Shown here: positions 23,564-30,188 of the stretch, piece by piece | Layout of the letters: each line of letters begins with the position of its first letter | How positions within the stretch are numbered: the first letter of the stretch is position 1 | DNA from: a virus | Strand: one strand, 5' to 3' | Length of the DNA stretch: 35,804 nt | Virus record (IMG/VR): IMGVR_UViG_3300027834_000019 | Coordinates: 1-35,804 of that record | The notes under the pieces: generated by a model | What the model saw: the letters and a program-made list of their open reading frames with translations, nothing else | Databases searched by the model: none | Told to the model about the DNA's origin: nothing | Program-made: the position numbers and the translations under genes

Positions 23564-24327
23564 TTAGAATTACGCCAAGCGACACATGGCAGGGTTTAGA
23601 CGAAACAATTTCTGGTGATGGTGTTATTGCGATTACAGGCAAAGTATTAAATTTGCAAAGTGGAACACTAAGCGGCACAGCTCAAGTATCGAAACGTATT
23701 GATGTCCGACCTGGTGAAGTTATCAACGTGCGATGCTTAGCGCGCAAAATATCAGGCGCTGCGGGGGAAGAGGGGCGCATTGCAATATCATATCCAACTT
23801 CTGATTCACCAAAAAACCAAATAAAAATAGAATCTGAAAATTGGGAGAAATATTCGCTAAGGTTTGCCGTACCGATAACACATGATAATTCATCTGATCT
23901 TATAAACTTGATTTTCAGAACTAATAACGAGGATGGTGGTGAATTTGAGTTTACAGAATTAGAAGTAACAAGTGAATCTTCAGGGTTGCCAGCGCCTAGT
24001 ATCACAGCAATGGGTAAAGTGACAATGACTAGCGGAGTTCCTTCTTTACCTATTAGTTATAGAAGCCATGGAGTAGTAAGTATAGGTTATGCTGGCGTGT
24101 TGTTAACCATTCAAACCGATTATACATACCCTATCAACCGTGGTTTTATACCTATTGTACAGGTTACACATGATGGGCAGACAAACCGCAACATAACAGT
24201 TGGCGCGACAATGGACACTTCAGGGCTAGGTAGAATTTACGTTGTGTTTGCTGATGCCACCACGGGCGTAGCTATAGATATGACAACTATAGCTAACCTT
24301 TCATTTACATTCGCCGTATTTAATTAA
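23560..24327 (+). CDS. Tail-associated protein with carbohydrate-binding-like modules
   Basis: This 255-residue protein has an N-terminal half like a carbohydrate-binding module (ITGKVLNLQSGTLSGTAQVSKRI, then NWEKYSLRFAV) and a second strand-rich half. It overlaps the tailspike stop by four bases and is the last gene of the late operon. It could be a second spike part or adhesion tip. The module assignment is an impression from the jelly-roll-like pattern. Confidence 0.72.
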   Translation: MIRITPSDTWQGLDETISGDGVIAITGKVLNLQSGTLSGTAQVSKRIDVRPGEVINVRCLARKISGAAGEEGRIAISYPTSDSPKNQIKIESENWEKYSLRFAVPITHDNSSDLINLIFRTNNEDGGEFEFTELEVTSESSGLPAPSITAMGKVTMTSGVPSLPISYRSHGVVSIGYAGVLLTIQTDYTYPINRGFIPIVQVTHDGQTNRNITVGATMDTSGLGRIYVVFADATTGVAIDMTTIANLSFTFAVFN

Positions 24328-24360
24328 AATCGTATTCTAATACATTATTAATTTTTACCG

Positions 24361-24409
24361 TTAAAATTAGCGCGCAGAGAATTTATCTTTGCGCGCTTAA
24401 TATTTTAAA
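24361..24409. terminator. Bidirectional terminator of late and minus operons
   Basis: AGCGCGCA at 24369-24376 pairs perfectly with TGCGCGCT at 24390-24397. The stem continues with AT pairs and a two-base bulge out to TTAAAAT and ATTTTAA. T-runs lie on both strands. It separates the plus-strand late genes from the minus-strand genes that end at 24471. Confidence 0.85.
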
Positions 24410-24419
24410 CTCTATAAAT

Positions 24420-24425
24420 CCTCCT
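24420..24425 (-). other. Orphan Shine-Dalgarno sequence
   Basis: On the minus strand, AGGAGG at 24420-24425 lies downstream of the last minus gene, but no start codon follows at normal distance. The next bases run to the terminator. Together with the truncated repeat copy at 24445-24475 it looks like the remains of a lost gene. Confidence 0.45.
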
Positions 24426-24444
24426 GCTTTTAACTTTTATTTCT

Positions 24445-24475
24445 TCACAATCAGCCCTTATATTCTAAAATTAAA
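24445..24475 (-). repeat. 31-bp direct repeat, copy 1 (downstream of the small-gene cassette)
   Basis: This is identical to 25004-25034. In both copies the minus-strand stop codon TAA sits 26 bases from the left edge of the repeat, followed by an AAGGG ribosome-binding-like element and a GTG. In this copy the GTG is followed within three codons by a stop, so no gene starts here now. Confidence 0.85.
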
Positions 24476-24656
24476 CCAAAATAGTTCGCTCTATCCACCT
24501 AAACCCTGCACTGTGAAGCAATCTAATACGCTCACAGTGTAGGTGCCTATAAGTCTTTCTAGTTAATGCCACCTCATCACCGCTATGCAATAAGCTTTTA
24601 CACTCAGGGCATTCATGCTGGCGGTTAGTGGTGGCGTATAGCTTAACTATTTTCAT
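24471..24656 (-). CDS. Small zinc-binding protein
   Basis: The start at 24656 is chosen because it overlaps the end of the membrane-protein gene and avoids a longer frame across it. The 61-residue product reads MKIVKLYATTNRQ, then CPEC, and RHLHCERIRLLHSAGFRW. CPEC with a second His/Cys pair suggests a zinc finger. It is the last gene of the minus operon and ends inside the 31-bp repeat. Function unknown. Confidence 0.68.
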   Translation of the reverse strand: MKIVKLYATTNRQHECPECKSLLHSGDEVALTRKTYRHLHCERIRLLHSAGFRWIERTILV

Positions 24657-24804
24657 TTTTAAAGCTTTTACTATGCATATACACGCCGACATATAGAGGT
24701 GCAATGGTAGTCCACCACTGCCACATATCAACCGTGTAGCCAGCTATAACAGTTGGCACAACACCTATAACAGCAAAAATAAAAAACCTAAAAAAATATT
24801 TCAT
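24643..24804 (-). CDS. Small membrane protein
   Basis: Behind AAAGGAGGGAAGTG, an ATG at 24804 opens a 53-residue frame with a hydrophobic stretch (about 4-24, IFAVIGVVPTVIAGY) and a second around 31-42. The ribosome binding site is strong. It overlaps the zinc-protein gene by 14 bases. No family recognised. Confidence 0.72.
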   Translation of the reverse strand: MKYFFRFFIFAVIGVVPTVIAGYTVDMWQWWTTIAPLYVGVYMHSKSFKNENS

Positions 24805-24833
24805 CACTTCCCTCCTTTAACCTGTTAAATTAA

Positions 24834-25007
24834 TTAAGGCTCAATCTTTAAAAATACATTATCCAAAGCAACATAAGACTGGCTTATTTCTTTTTTTCCA
24901 TGCAGTAAAGTAACCTCTAAGTCATTATCACAATCAAGCCTTACTACTAGGTTTAGCTCATCAAAAGCATTACTGATAGCTTGGCTTATTTCTTTCTCAA
25001 TACTCAC
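24834..25007 (-). CDS. Small acidic protein starting in the 31-bp repeat
   Basis: This 57-residue frame starts with GTG inside repeat copy 2, behind AAGGGCTGATT, and reads MSIEKEISQAISNAFDELN... It has an internal near-repeat (KEISQ twice, residues 5-9 and about 39-43). Its stop lies in a gap before the membrane gene. Function unknown. Confidence 0.68.
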   Translation of the reverse strand: MSIEKEISQAISNAFDELNLVVRLDCDNDLEVTLLHGKKEISQSYVALDNVFLKIEP

Positions 25008-25034
25008 AATCAGCCCTTATATTCTAAAATTAAA
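25004..25034 (-). repeat. 31-bp direct repeat, copy 2 (upstream of the small-gene cassette)
   Basis: This is identical to 24445-24475, 559 bases away. It contains the stop of the 154-residue gene and the ribosome binding site and GTG start of the 57-residue gene. Recombination between the copies would delete three small genes and leave one intact junction. Confidence 0.85.
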
Positions 25035-25494
25035 TATTTTGCTGCTCTTCTAGCTTTTCATATTCAGAGCCTCTAGGCTTGAAAAGCACTATTCCTTTTT
25101 CAATACACCAGTTTTCATGTTTACGTAATGCATTAAACCTTTCACCCTTAGTGGCTTTTCGCTGACTGCCAGACTTAGCCCAACTCAAACGATAACCATC
25201 CTCACAAACACCTAGCCATTGACGAGTAAATAATTCGTGAGCGTCGTTAGCGTCAAAAGGTCGCTGACCATACCACTCGCCACTTTCTTTAATCATAAGC
25301 GGCATTATTGCGCCATTGCCTGCCATATATTTTGCAGTAGTTGCCATCCATGACCGCCACAATCTGGCCATACCCCACTTACCAGTACCCGCAGGCTGAG
25401 AGTTGATAATAATTAATTTATCACTATCAATTTCACCTTGGAGCAACAGCATTGTTTCTTGCAAGTTATGATTAGATACTTGATGATCTTTCAC
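25030..25494 (-). CDS. Conserved phage protein, possibly NinB/Orf-like
   Basis: This 154-residue protein has a central helical region, LWRSWMATTAKYMAGNG, then RPFDANDAHELFTRQWLG and SWAKSGSQRKATKGERF, ending LFKPRGSEYEKL. The tryptophan-rich layout is loosely like NinB/Orf recombination proteins of lambdoid phages, but I cannot confirm it. It starts with GTG overlapping the previous stop (GTGA), so it depends on coupling. Likely early DNA metabolism. Confidence 0.65.
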   Translation of the reverse strand: MKDHQVSNHNLQETMLLLQGEIDSDKLIIINSQPAGTGKWGMARLWRSWMATTAKYMAGNGAIMPLMIKESGEWYGQRPFDANDAHELFTRQWLGVCEDGYRLSWAKSGSQRKATKGERFNALRKHENWCIEKGIVLFKPRGSEYEKLEEQQNI

Positions 25495-25994
25495 GAGTGA
25501 AGCGCCACGCCACGACTGCCAATTTTAGGCGCTCGCTGCATTTCTTCAAAGTGGTCATAACAGAATTTATTTTTAATTCCTTCACGTTCGCCACGTTTAA
25601 TAAAAGGCATATCAGCTATTAATTTATAAATAACAGTAGGCGTTACGCCTATGTGCTTTGCTATATCTACAGCCCCGTAAGTGTAAGGAGGTGCAGACTT
25701 AATATAATTACTAACGGCATCACGATTGCACTTTGGCTTTGGACGTATCAGTCCGAAATTAACTTTACATCGATTAATAAACGACTTTGAAACATTGGTC
25801 ACCGCAACTATCTCATCAGCCGTATGACCTTCAACAGCCATAATAACCACTGTGCTAAGTTGCTTTTCACAATTAGCTAGCGTTTCCGCTTGGCTCATTC
25901 GTTTCTTTTTCTTAGGCGTGAGTAATACCACCTCGCACTTTTCTTTAGACTTAAACTCAGGCACTCGCTGAATTGCTCTTAATCCTGCCAACAT
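25491..25994 (-). CDS. Two-HTH regulator-like protein
   Basis: I chose the ATG at 25994, which has TTGAGGG eight bases upstream, over a TTG five codons earlier. The 167-residue product has a basic N-terminus (TPKKKKRMSQAETL), a first HTH around residues 50-75 (HTADEIVAVTNVSKSFINRCK), and a second around 105-130 (YGAVDIAKHIGVTPTVIYKLI). It may regulate the surrounding minus operon or the late genes, but the sequence does not say which. Confidence 0.72.
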   Translation of the reverse strand: MLAGLRAIQRVPEFKSKEKCEVVLLTPKKKKRMSQAETLANCEKQLSTVVIMAVEGHTADEIVAVTNVSKSFINRCKVNFGLIRPKPKCNRDAVSNYIKSAPPYTYGAVDIAKHIGVTPTVIYKLIADMPFIKRGEREGIKNKFCYDHFEEMQRAPKIGSRGVALHS

Positions 25995-25995
25995 A

Positions 25996-26316
25996 CTAAT
26001 AACCCTCAATACATAAAATAAAATTCAAAGTAAACATCAAGGCCACACCGAAAGCGCCAAACATCAACATCAAAATACAACCTCGCATTCTATTTCTTGC
26101 TATCTCAGCGCGGCTATTCTTCCTTCGCTCTTGACGAGACTCACTAACTCTATGAAATAAAGCCCATAAAAAAATACTGACAAATATCGCACAGAAAGAA
26201 CGCATACCAGTTTCACCAAAGCTTTCAACGTAATGTGTATCAAAGAATAAAGGCGGCACGAATAACACCGCAAATACTGCTGATATTGTTATTGCTGCTT
26301 TAGTTGTGCTTTTCAT
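25996..26316 (-). CDS. Three-span membrane protein
   Basis: This 106-residue protein has an N-terminal hydrophobic segment (about 8-25), a second (40-55), a basic loop (ESRQERRKNSRAEIARNRMR) and a third (80-100). It starts behind AAGGAG inside the zinc-ribbon gene and ends one base before the next ATG. Role unknown; membrane exclusion proteins can look like this, but nothing proves it. Confidence 0.7.
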   Translation of the reverse strand: MKSTTKAAITISAVFAVLFVPPLFFDTHYVESFGETGMRSFCAIFVSIFLWALFHRVSESRQERRKNSRAEIARNRMRGCILMLMFGAFGVALMFTLNFILCIEGY

Positions 26317-26437
26317 TTTTCTTCTCCTTAGCTAATCTTCGCTTTTTTCTTTGGCGGCAAGTGCCACCACAAACCTCAGCATCGTTACGCCTTGGTTTAG
26401 TTTCTCCGCATTCGGGGCATTCCAACATTTTAGTCAT
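26300..26437 (-). CDS. Mini zinc-ribbon protein
   Basis: This 45-residue frame has CPEC at its start (MTKMLECPEC), a second pair (CGGTC) at about 23-27, and a very basic tail (RQRKKRRLAKEKK). That is a compact treble-clef or zinc-ribbon with a nucleic-acid-binding-like tail. GGAG lies 11 bases before the start. It overlaps the membrane gene by 17 bases. Confidence 0.7.
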   Translation of the reverse strand: MTKMLECPECGETKPRRNDAEVCGGTCRQRKKRRLAKEKKNEKHN

Positions 26438-26455
26438 TTACTTGTTTACTCCTTG

Positions 26456-26719
26456 TTAAATTTTAACCATAAATAAATCAGCGGCATTTTCACCCAAATA
26501 CTTGTGAGAACCACCGTTAGTATAAAACGGATAAGTACACAAGCCATGGTCGTTATGTATGCCAGCAACTAAACCTTGCTGATAAGTTGAATCAACACCA
26601 TCGTCAAAAATAACATCCTCACAAACCTTTTTAACATTAGATACCTTTCTGCCGTCTCTTGTTTGTACTGGTGCGCCATTTAAAGCATCTGAAAGGTTGA
26701 ATTTAATTAATTCACTCAT
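26456..26719 (-). CDS. Conserved small phage protein
   Basis: This 87-residue protein begins MSELIKFNLSDALNGAPVQTRDG, a pattern widespread in small phage proteins of unknown function, followed by a mixed strand domain with GGSHKYLGENAADLFMV. It starts behind AGGAGGAT with its ATG overlapping the previous TAA (TAATG). It looks like a soluble accessory protein of the early minus operon. Confidence 0.75.
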   Translation of the reverse strand: MSELIKFNLSDALNGAPVQTRDGRKVSNVKKVCEDVIFDDGVDSTYQQGLVAGIHNDHGLCTYPFYTNGGSHKYLGENAADLFMVKI

Positions 26720-26886
26720 TACTTATCCTCCTGTAGTTCTAGTAATTTTTTGGCTGCACTCATCATATCAACAGCTAGCGCTCTTGCTTCTGCATAAGCT
26801 ATCGTTTCAGATACACTAAAACCTTCAGAATCCACGCACTCAACTTCTGCTTCAAACTTTGATAATTTAACTACCTTGATATACAT
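26719..26886 (-). CDS. First small gene of the minus operon
   Basis: This 55-residue frame starts at 26886 behind GGAGAGGAT and reads MYIKVVKLSKFEAEVE, then a helical, Ala-rich C-terminal half (SETIAYAEARALAVDMMSAA). It is the promoter-proximal gene of the minus operon and overlaps the next start. Function unknown. Confidence 0.68.
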   Translation of the reverse strand: MYIKVVKLSKFEAEVECVDSEGFSVSETIAYAEARALAVDMMSAAKKLLELQEDK

Positions 26887-26917
26887 TTTCTAAATCCTCT
26901 CCGTTATTGATAGCTAA

Positions 26918-26945
26918 ATAGTAACACCTATCCGTTACAAGTCAA
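26918..26945 (-). promoter_or_regulatory. Promoter of the minus small-gene operon
   Basis: On the minus strand TTGACT at 26940-26945 and TACTAT at 26918-26923 are 16 bases apart. The first gene starts at 26886. The -35 and following bases (TTGACTTGT) match the minus promoter at 30137-30142. Confidence 0.62.
26921..26938. promoter_or_regulatory. GTAAC-N8-GTTAC palindrome in promoter spacer
   Basis: GTAAC (26921-26925) and GTTAC (26934-26938) form an 18-base palindrome between the -35 and -10 of the minus promoter. That is a typical operator placement for a dimeric repressor. The matching protein could be the two-HTH protein of this operon. Confidence 0.5.
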
Positions 26946-27005
26946 CCACAAATTACAATTAATTTCCATTCATGATAAAATTAACTAAACAGATAAGGGG
27001 TTAAT

Positions 27006-27557
27006 ATGAAACTAGGCGATATACTAAAAACAGTTGGGAGTGGGTTAATTCAAACTCTATTGCCAGGCACTGGATCTTTAATTGTGGCGGGAATAAATGA
27101 ATTTTTACCATCTGGTGAACAATTACCCGAAAACGCAACAGTAGAGCAAGCCAATGACGCTATAAGCAAGTTAACGCCAGAACAGCAAGCAAGTGTATTA
27201 GAAAAGGAATACGACGTTAAAATTGAGGCTTACAACACGTTACAAGTAATGTTACAAGCTAACGCGCAATCAAAGCACACTACACGACCAAAAATAGCTT
27301 ATGAAGCTTTCCTGGTGATAGCCTTTGTTAATATCGTTGCTATATCGCTATGGGCATGGGCTGTTATTAATTCAGATAACCCGCTAGCAAGTATAAATGA
27401 TAGCTGGGCATTTATCGGTACGTTAACCGGTACATTAACAACCTTGCTATACGCTTACTTTGGAATACTACGTGACGAGTCAAAAGATAAAATGAACTCC
27501 GCCCAAGGTCATAAGGTTGACCCTGTAAGCGGATTAATAGGAAAGTTATTCAAATAA
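27006..27557 (+). CDS. 3TM holin-like protein
   Basis: This 183-residue protein has an N-terminal amphipathic part (KTVGSGLIQTLLPGTGSLIVAG), a charged middle (EQANDAISKLTPEQQASVLEKEYDVK), then two clear spans (about 100-122 and 130-152), giving a layout like the 3TM holin family seen with gene transfer agents and phages. It stands alone on the plus strand between two minus operons, behind AAGGGG. It may be a second holin or a regulator of lysis timing. Confidence 0.7.
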   Translation: MKLGDILKTVGSGLIQTLLPGTGSLIVAGINEFLPSGEQLPENATVEQANDAISKLTPEQQASVLEKEYDVKIEAYNTLQVMLQANAQSKHTTRPKIAYEAFLVIAFVNIVAISLWAWAVINSDNPLASINDSWAFIGTLTGTLTTLLYAYFGILRDESKDKMNSAQGHKVDPVSGLIGKLFK

Positions 27558-27716
27558 ATCTCCCTCTAAAAGCTCAGGCCAGCGCTTACCTATCTCAACG
27601 CGAACCTGGGCATCATTCATTCCCATAACATCAACTAAATACGCCTTGAGTTCATCAAACAGCATTTGATTAGTGTAGCCGGTCATATCAACCGGCTTTA
27701 GTTCTTGGTTACTCAT
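27546..27716 (-). CDS. Small acidic protein after the methyltransferase
   Basis: This 56-residue frame starts at 27716 inside the end of the methyltransferase gene (overlap of eight bases) and reads MSNQELKPVDMTGYTNQ..., with a C-terminal LEGDLFE. Its end overlaps the convergent 3TM holin-like gene by twelve bases. Unknown function. Confidence 0.65.
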   Translation of the reverse strand: MSNQELKPVDMTGYTNQMLFDELKAYLVDVMGMNDAQVRVEIGKRWPELLEGDLFE

Positions 27717-28635
27717 TTAAATTCTTAAATATGTGAGATATAACTTTCAAAGTCCAGCCGTTACCGCACATTTTGTATAGTTGCGCATTGCTAATTCCTG
27801 CGCTTAATAGTGTGTTAATATGGTGCTCTGGAACTGTTTGAAGTTTCATATTTTCACGCACAGTTAGCTTTCTATATAAATCAGAATCAACCCTTTTCAT
27901 TCCTACGAATTTACAAGGGCTTCGCACATGAATAAAATTTCCGTTCCAGCTAGCGTACTGCCTAGCCGTCAACGTAATTGCCTTATCTGTCGAACCGTCA
28001 TTACAAATAGCCGAGTATTTCTTTTTTATTTGAAAGTCTTTTTTATCTTCCCACCATTTATGCCAACTATCGGAATTTACATCGCGGCACATGGGGTCAA
28101 CAATGTCCTTGAGAATAATCCCTTTATCATCTGGTTGCTGAACCTCAAAGCTCGTCCAATAATATCTATTGCGATTCTGAGCCGAAACCAGCGCGCTATT
28201 AATTAATATCTTATAAACATGGCCTAAAGCATTTTCAGTGTGCGTTGCAATATATTGCTCGAACTCCTTTTTCATCTTCACGTTTTCAATTAAAAAATCA
28301 GCTTTAGGGTTGTAATGCTTAACGTGCTTCATAATATCCAGCATCGTCCAAAACAACATGCCACGCTCGTCCTTATCCCCTAACTGCTTCCCAGCCATAG
28401 ACCACGCTTGGCAAGGAAAGCCGCCTGTAACTAAATCGATACTACCCCAATCAATATCCCATTCACGCCAATTTAAAACATCACCCAACTGAATTGTGTC
28501 AGGGTAAAGCGCTTGTGCAGCCTGGTTAGCATATTTGTCAATCTCACTAGAATAATACTTGCTAACATTTATATTTAAATCTTCTAACGCCATACGACAA
28601 AAACTCATACCGTTAAATAAACTCAATACTCTCAT
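27709..28635 (-). CDS. C5-cytosine DNA methyltransferase
   Basis: This 308-residue protein has the ordered motifs of 5-methylcytosine enzymes. Motif I is LSLFNGMS; motif IV is GGFPCQAWS with the catalytic Cys at 75; ENV (117-119) is motif VI; QNRNRYYW (153-160) is motif VIII. Motif I's FNGMS and the following KYYSSEIDKYA resemble the DNMT3-like branch. No restriction partner is visible, so it is a solitary methylase that probably protects the phage from host restriction or marks its own DNA. It starts behind AGGAGAG. Confidence 0.93.
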   Translation of the reverse strand: MRVLSLFNGMSFCRMALEDLNINVSKYYSSEIDKYANQAAQALYPDTIQLGDVLNWREWDIDWGSIDLVTGGFPCQAWSMAGKQLGDKDERGMLFWTMLDIMKHVKHYNPKADFLIENVKMKKEFEQYIATHTENALGHVYKILINSALVSAQNRNRYYWTSFEVQQPDDKGIILKDIVDPMCRDVNSDSWHKWWEDKKDFQIKKKYSAICNDGSTDKAITLTARQYASWNGNFIHVRSPCKFVGMKRVDSDLYRKLTVRENMKLQTVPEHHINTLLSAGISNAQLYKMCGNGWTLKVISHIFKNLNE

Positions 28636-28648
28636 TGTTACTCTCCTG

Positions 28649-29044
28649 TTATCTATCTTGCTTAACTCTATTTAAATTTCTTCCAGTTCTAGTTATTGCG
28701 CCTCTAATCTGCCCTAACTTAGTGCCGATAATGCCCATTTCTAATTTTAGCTTTCTTGCTTTTAGGCAATGCTTACAGGCGTACATATGCAAAACTTCAT
28801 CATAACCGTAAGATTCATACTCACAAGCCTCGCTATTTAATACTTGTACAGCCCGATAAGCGTGATTACCACAAGTGCCGTAAATAACGTCCTCATTACT
28901 AAGTGCATCTTTGCCGCTAAACACCTCTTCAAACTCTTTGCTGTATTTATGCTTGGCTAACTCGGCTGATATTTTTCGCTTTAATTCACTTTTTAAATCT
29001 GAATATTTAGCGTGTTTAATTATTAAGTTTTTTAATTTGTCCAC
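28649..29044 (-). CDS. Unknown 131-residue protein
   Basis: This protein starts with GTG behind AGGAGAT. It has a helical basic N-terminus, a middle with several Cys and His residues (GTCGNHAYRAV; YACKHCLKARK), suggesting zinc binding, and a basic C-terminus. It sits between the helicase-loader-like gene and the methyltransferase and probably belongs to the replication operon. Family not recognised. Confidence 0.72.
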   Translation of the reverse strand: MDKLKNLIIKHAKYSDLKSELKRKISAELAKHKYSKEFEEVFSGKDALSNEDVIYGTCGNHAYRAVQVLNSEACEYESYGYDEVLHMYACKHCLKARKLKLEMGIIGTKLGQIRGAITRTGRNLNRVKQDR

Positions 29045-29055
29045 TTGTCTATCTC

Positions 29056-29628
29056 CTACTTAACTCTATTAGCTATTATCTTAGCCATAATATCACCGGC
29101 GTTTTGAACTCCTAGTTGAGCATGCTTTTCTTTATGGTTATGCAGCTCTACCAATCCTGGCAATGAGCTAGGCAGCATTTCAAGCGGGGTGTTTTCATAG
29201 GTAGAATACATACTTATAAATTCTTTTTTAGCCCAAGTTAATTTACTGGCATCCATAGCGCAAAACTCTTTCCATGTAGTAAATGATTTTAATGCGGCTA
29301 TTCCTTGCTTGTCTTCTATGCTTAGCCCTCCATAAGCACCATTTCTGCGTAGGCATTGTTGTATTTCTGCCCAAGCCAATTCTGCTTTTTCTTCAGTTGA
29401 TAATTGACCCGATTGCAAGTGACGAACAATGTCGGCAGGTTTTGGGAAAAATGTTCCATGCTTTGGATCTAGTGCATGCTTACTGACGCCAGATTTAACA
29501 TCATCAATCGAATAGCCTTTTAGTGCATCAAAGTATAATTGAAGTAAGTTTTTAGTAACCGGTTTATCGTAAAGCTCACCAGTACCATAAAATAAAACCG
29601 CAAATTCTTTTTTATCTGAATTATCCAT
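29056..29628 (-). CDS. Helicase-loader-like replication protein
   Basis: This 190-residue protein contains LLQLYFDALKGYSIDDVKSG, HALDPKHGTFFPKPADIVRHL and WAEIQQCLRRNG. The FPKPADI segment and following helix recur in P-type helicase loaders and related phage replication proteins. Loaders place the host DnaB helicase at the origin. It overlaps the O-like gene at 29621. The assignment is from pattern memory, not a search. Confidence 0.72.
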   Translation of the reverse strand: MDNSDKKEFAVLFYGTGELYDKPVTKNLLQLYFDALKGYSIDDVKSGVSKHALDPKHGTFFPKPADIVRHLQSGQLSTEEKAELAWAEIQQCLRRNGAYGGLSIEDKQGIAALKSFTTWKEFCAMDASKLTWAKKEFISMYSTYENTPLEMLPSSLPGLVELHNHKEKHAQLGVQNAGDIMAKIIANRVK

Positions 29629-30082
29629 TTATAAAATCCTCACATGCTGATAGGTTGCCCGATGTTTTACCGGTAAACTGTTTATTTACCCCGCTAGACT
29701 TAACCGAGTTCTGTGCGCGATTAAGCCAACCGTTTAAAAACTTTTTACAGCCATTTACGGTCTTCTTAGGGTTAGATTCAAGCCATGCTACTACCTTGTT
29801 AAGTTCTGCGCCGATATCAACATCAGGGTAAGCTTGTGACCATGTATCAATACTTGATTGCATAACTTCATAGTTACCATTTGAACAAGGAACGTTGCCA
29901 GCAACAGAATCATCACTATTAACCACCTCCTTTTTAACCTTTGGCTTTGCATCTAATTTGAATTGCTTAGTTAAAAAACGGTTAAGCCAATCGCTATCTT
30001 TGCGATCATCATCTAAAGCTTTACTACTAATTGCTGCTATCACTTCTTTACTAAGGTTGTACGATTTAATTTTTTTACTCAT
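29621..30082 (-). CDS. Replication initiator-like (O-like) protein
   Basis: The start is set at 30082 with AAAGGGATAT upstream; the extra upstream residues in the open frame are leader. The 153-residue product has a basic N-terminal part (MSKKIKSYNLSKEVIAAI) and a C-terminal segment LNKVVAWLESNPKKTVNGCK..LNGWLNRAQN, which is typical of the last part of O/DnaD-like phage initiators. It is the first gene of the replication operon behind a strong minus promoter. Confidence 0.75.
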   Translation of the reverse strand: MSKKIKSYNLSKEVIAAISSKALDDDRKDSDWLNRFLTKQFKLDAKPKVKKEVVNSDDSVAGNVPCSNGNYEVMQSSIDTWSQAYPDVDIGAELNKVVAWLESNPKKTVNGCKKFLNGWLNRAQNSVKSSGVNKQFTGKTSGNLSACEDFING

Positions 30083-30113
30083 TGATTTATATCCCTTTGC
30101 TAATCTTTCGTAA

Positions 30114-30142
30114 ATATTAATAAAATTTAATAGACAAGTCAA
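30114..30142 (-). promoter_or_regulatory. Promoter of the replication operon
   Basis: On the minus strand TTGACT (30137-30142) and TAATAT (30114-30119) are 17 bases apart. The O-like gene starts at 30082. It overlaps a divergent plus promoter whose -35 is at 30131-30136. Confidence 0.75.
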
Positions 30143-30159
30143 TAAGTTTATATTAATAT
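30131..30159 (+). promoter_or_regulatory. Plus promoter for the PP-loop gene
   Basis: TAGACA at 30131-30136 and TAATAT at 30154-30159 are 17 bases apart. The predicted start falls in CATCAAC (30166-30172), which also appears just after the 34133 -10. The gene begins at 30189 behind GAGGAGAGAG. Confidence 0.65.
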
Positions 30160-30188
30160 TAATTTCATCAACAACGAGGAGAGAGAAA

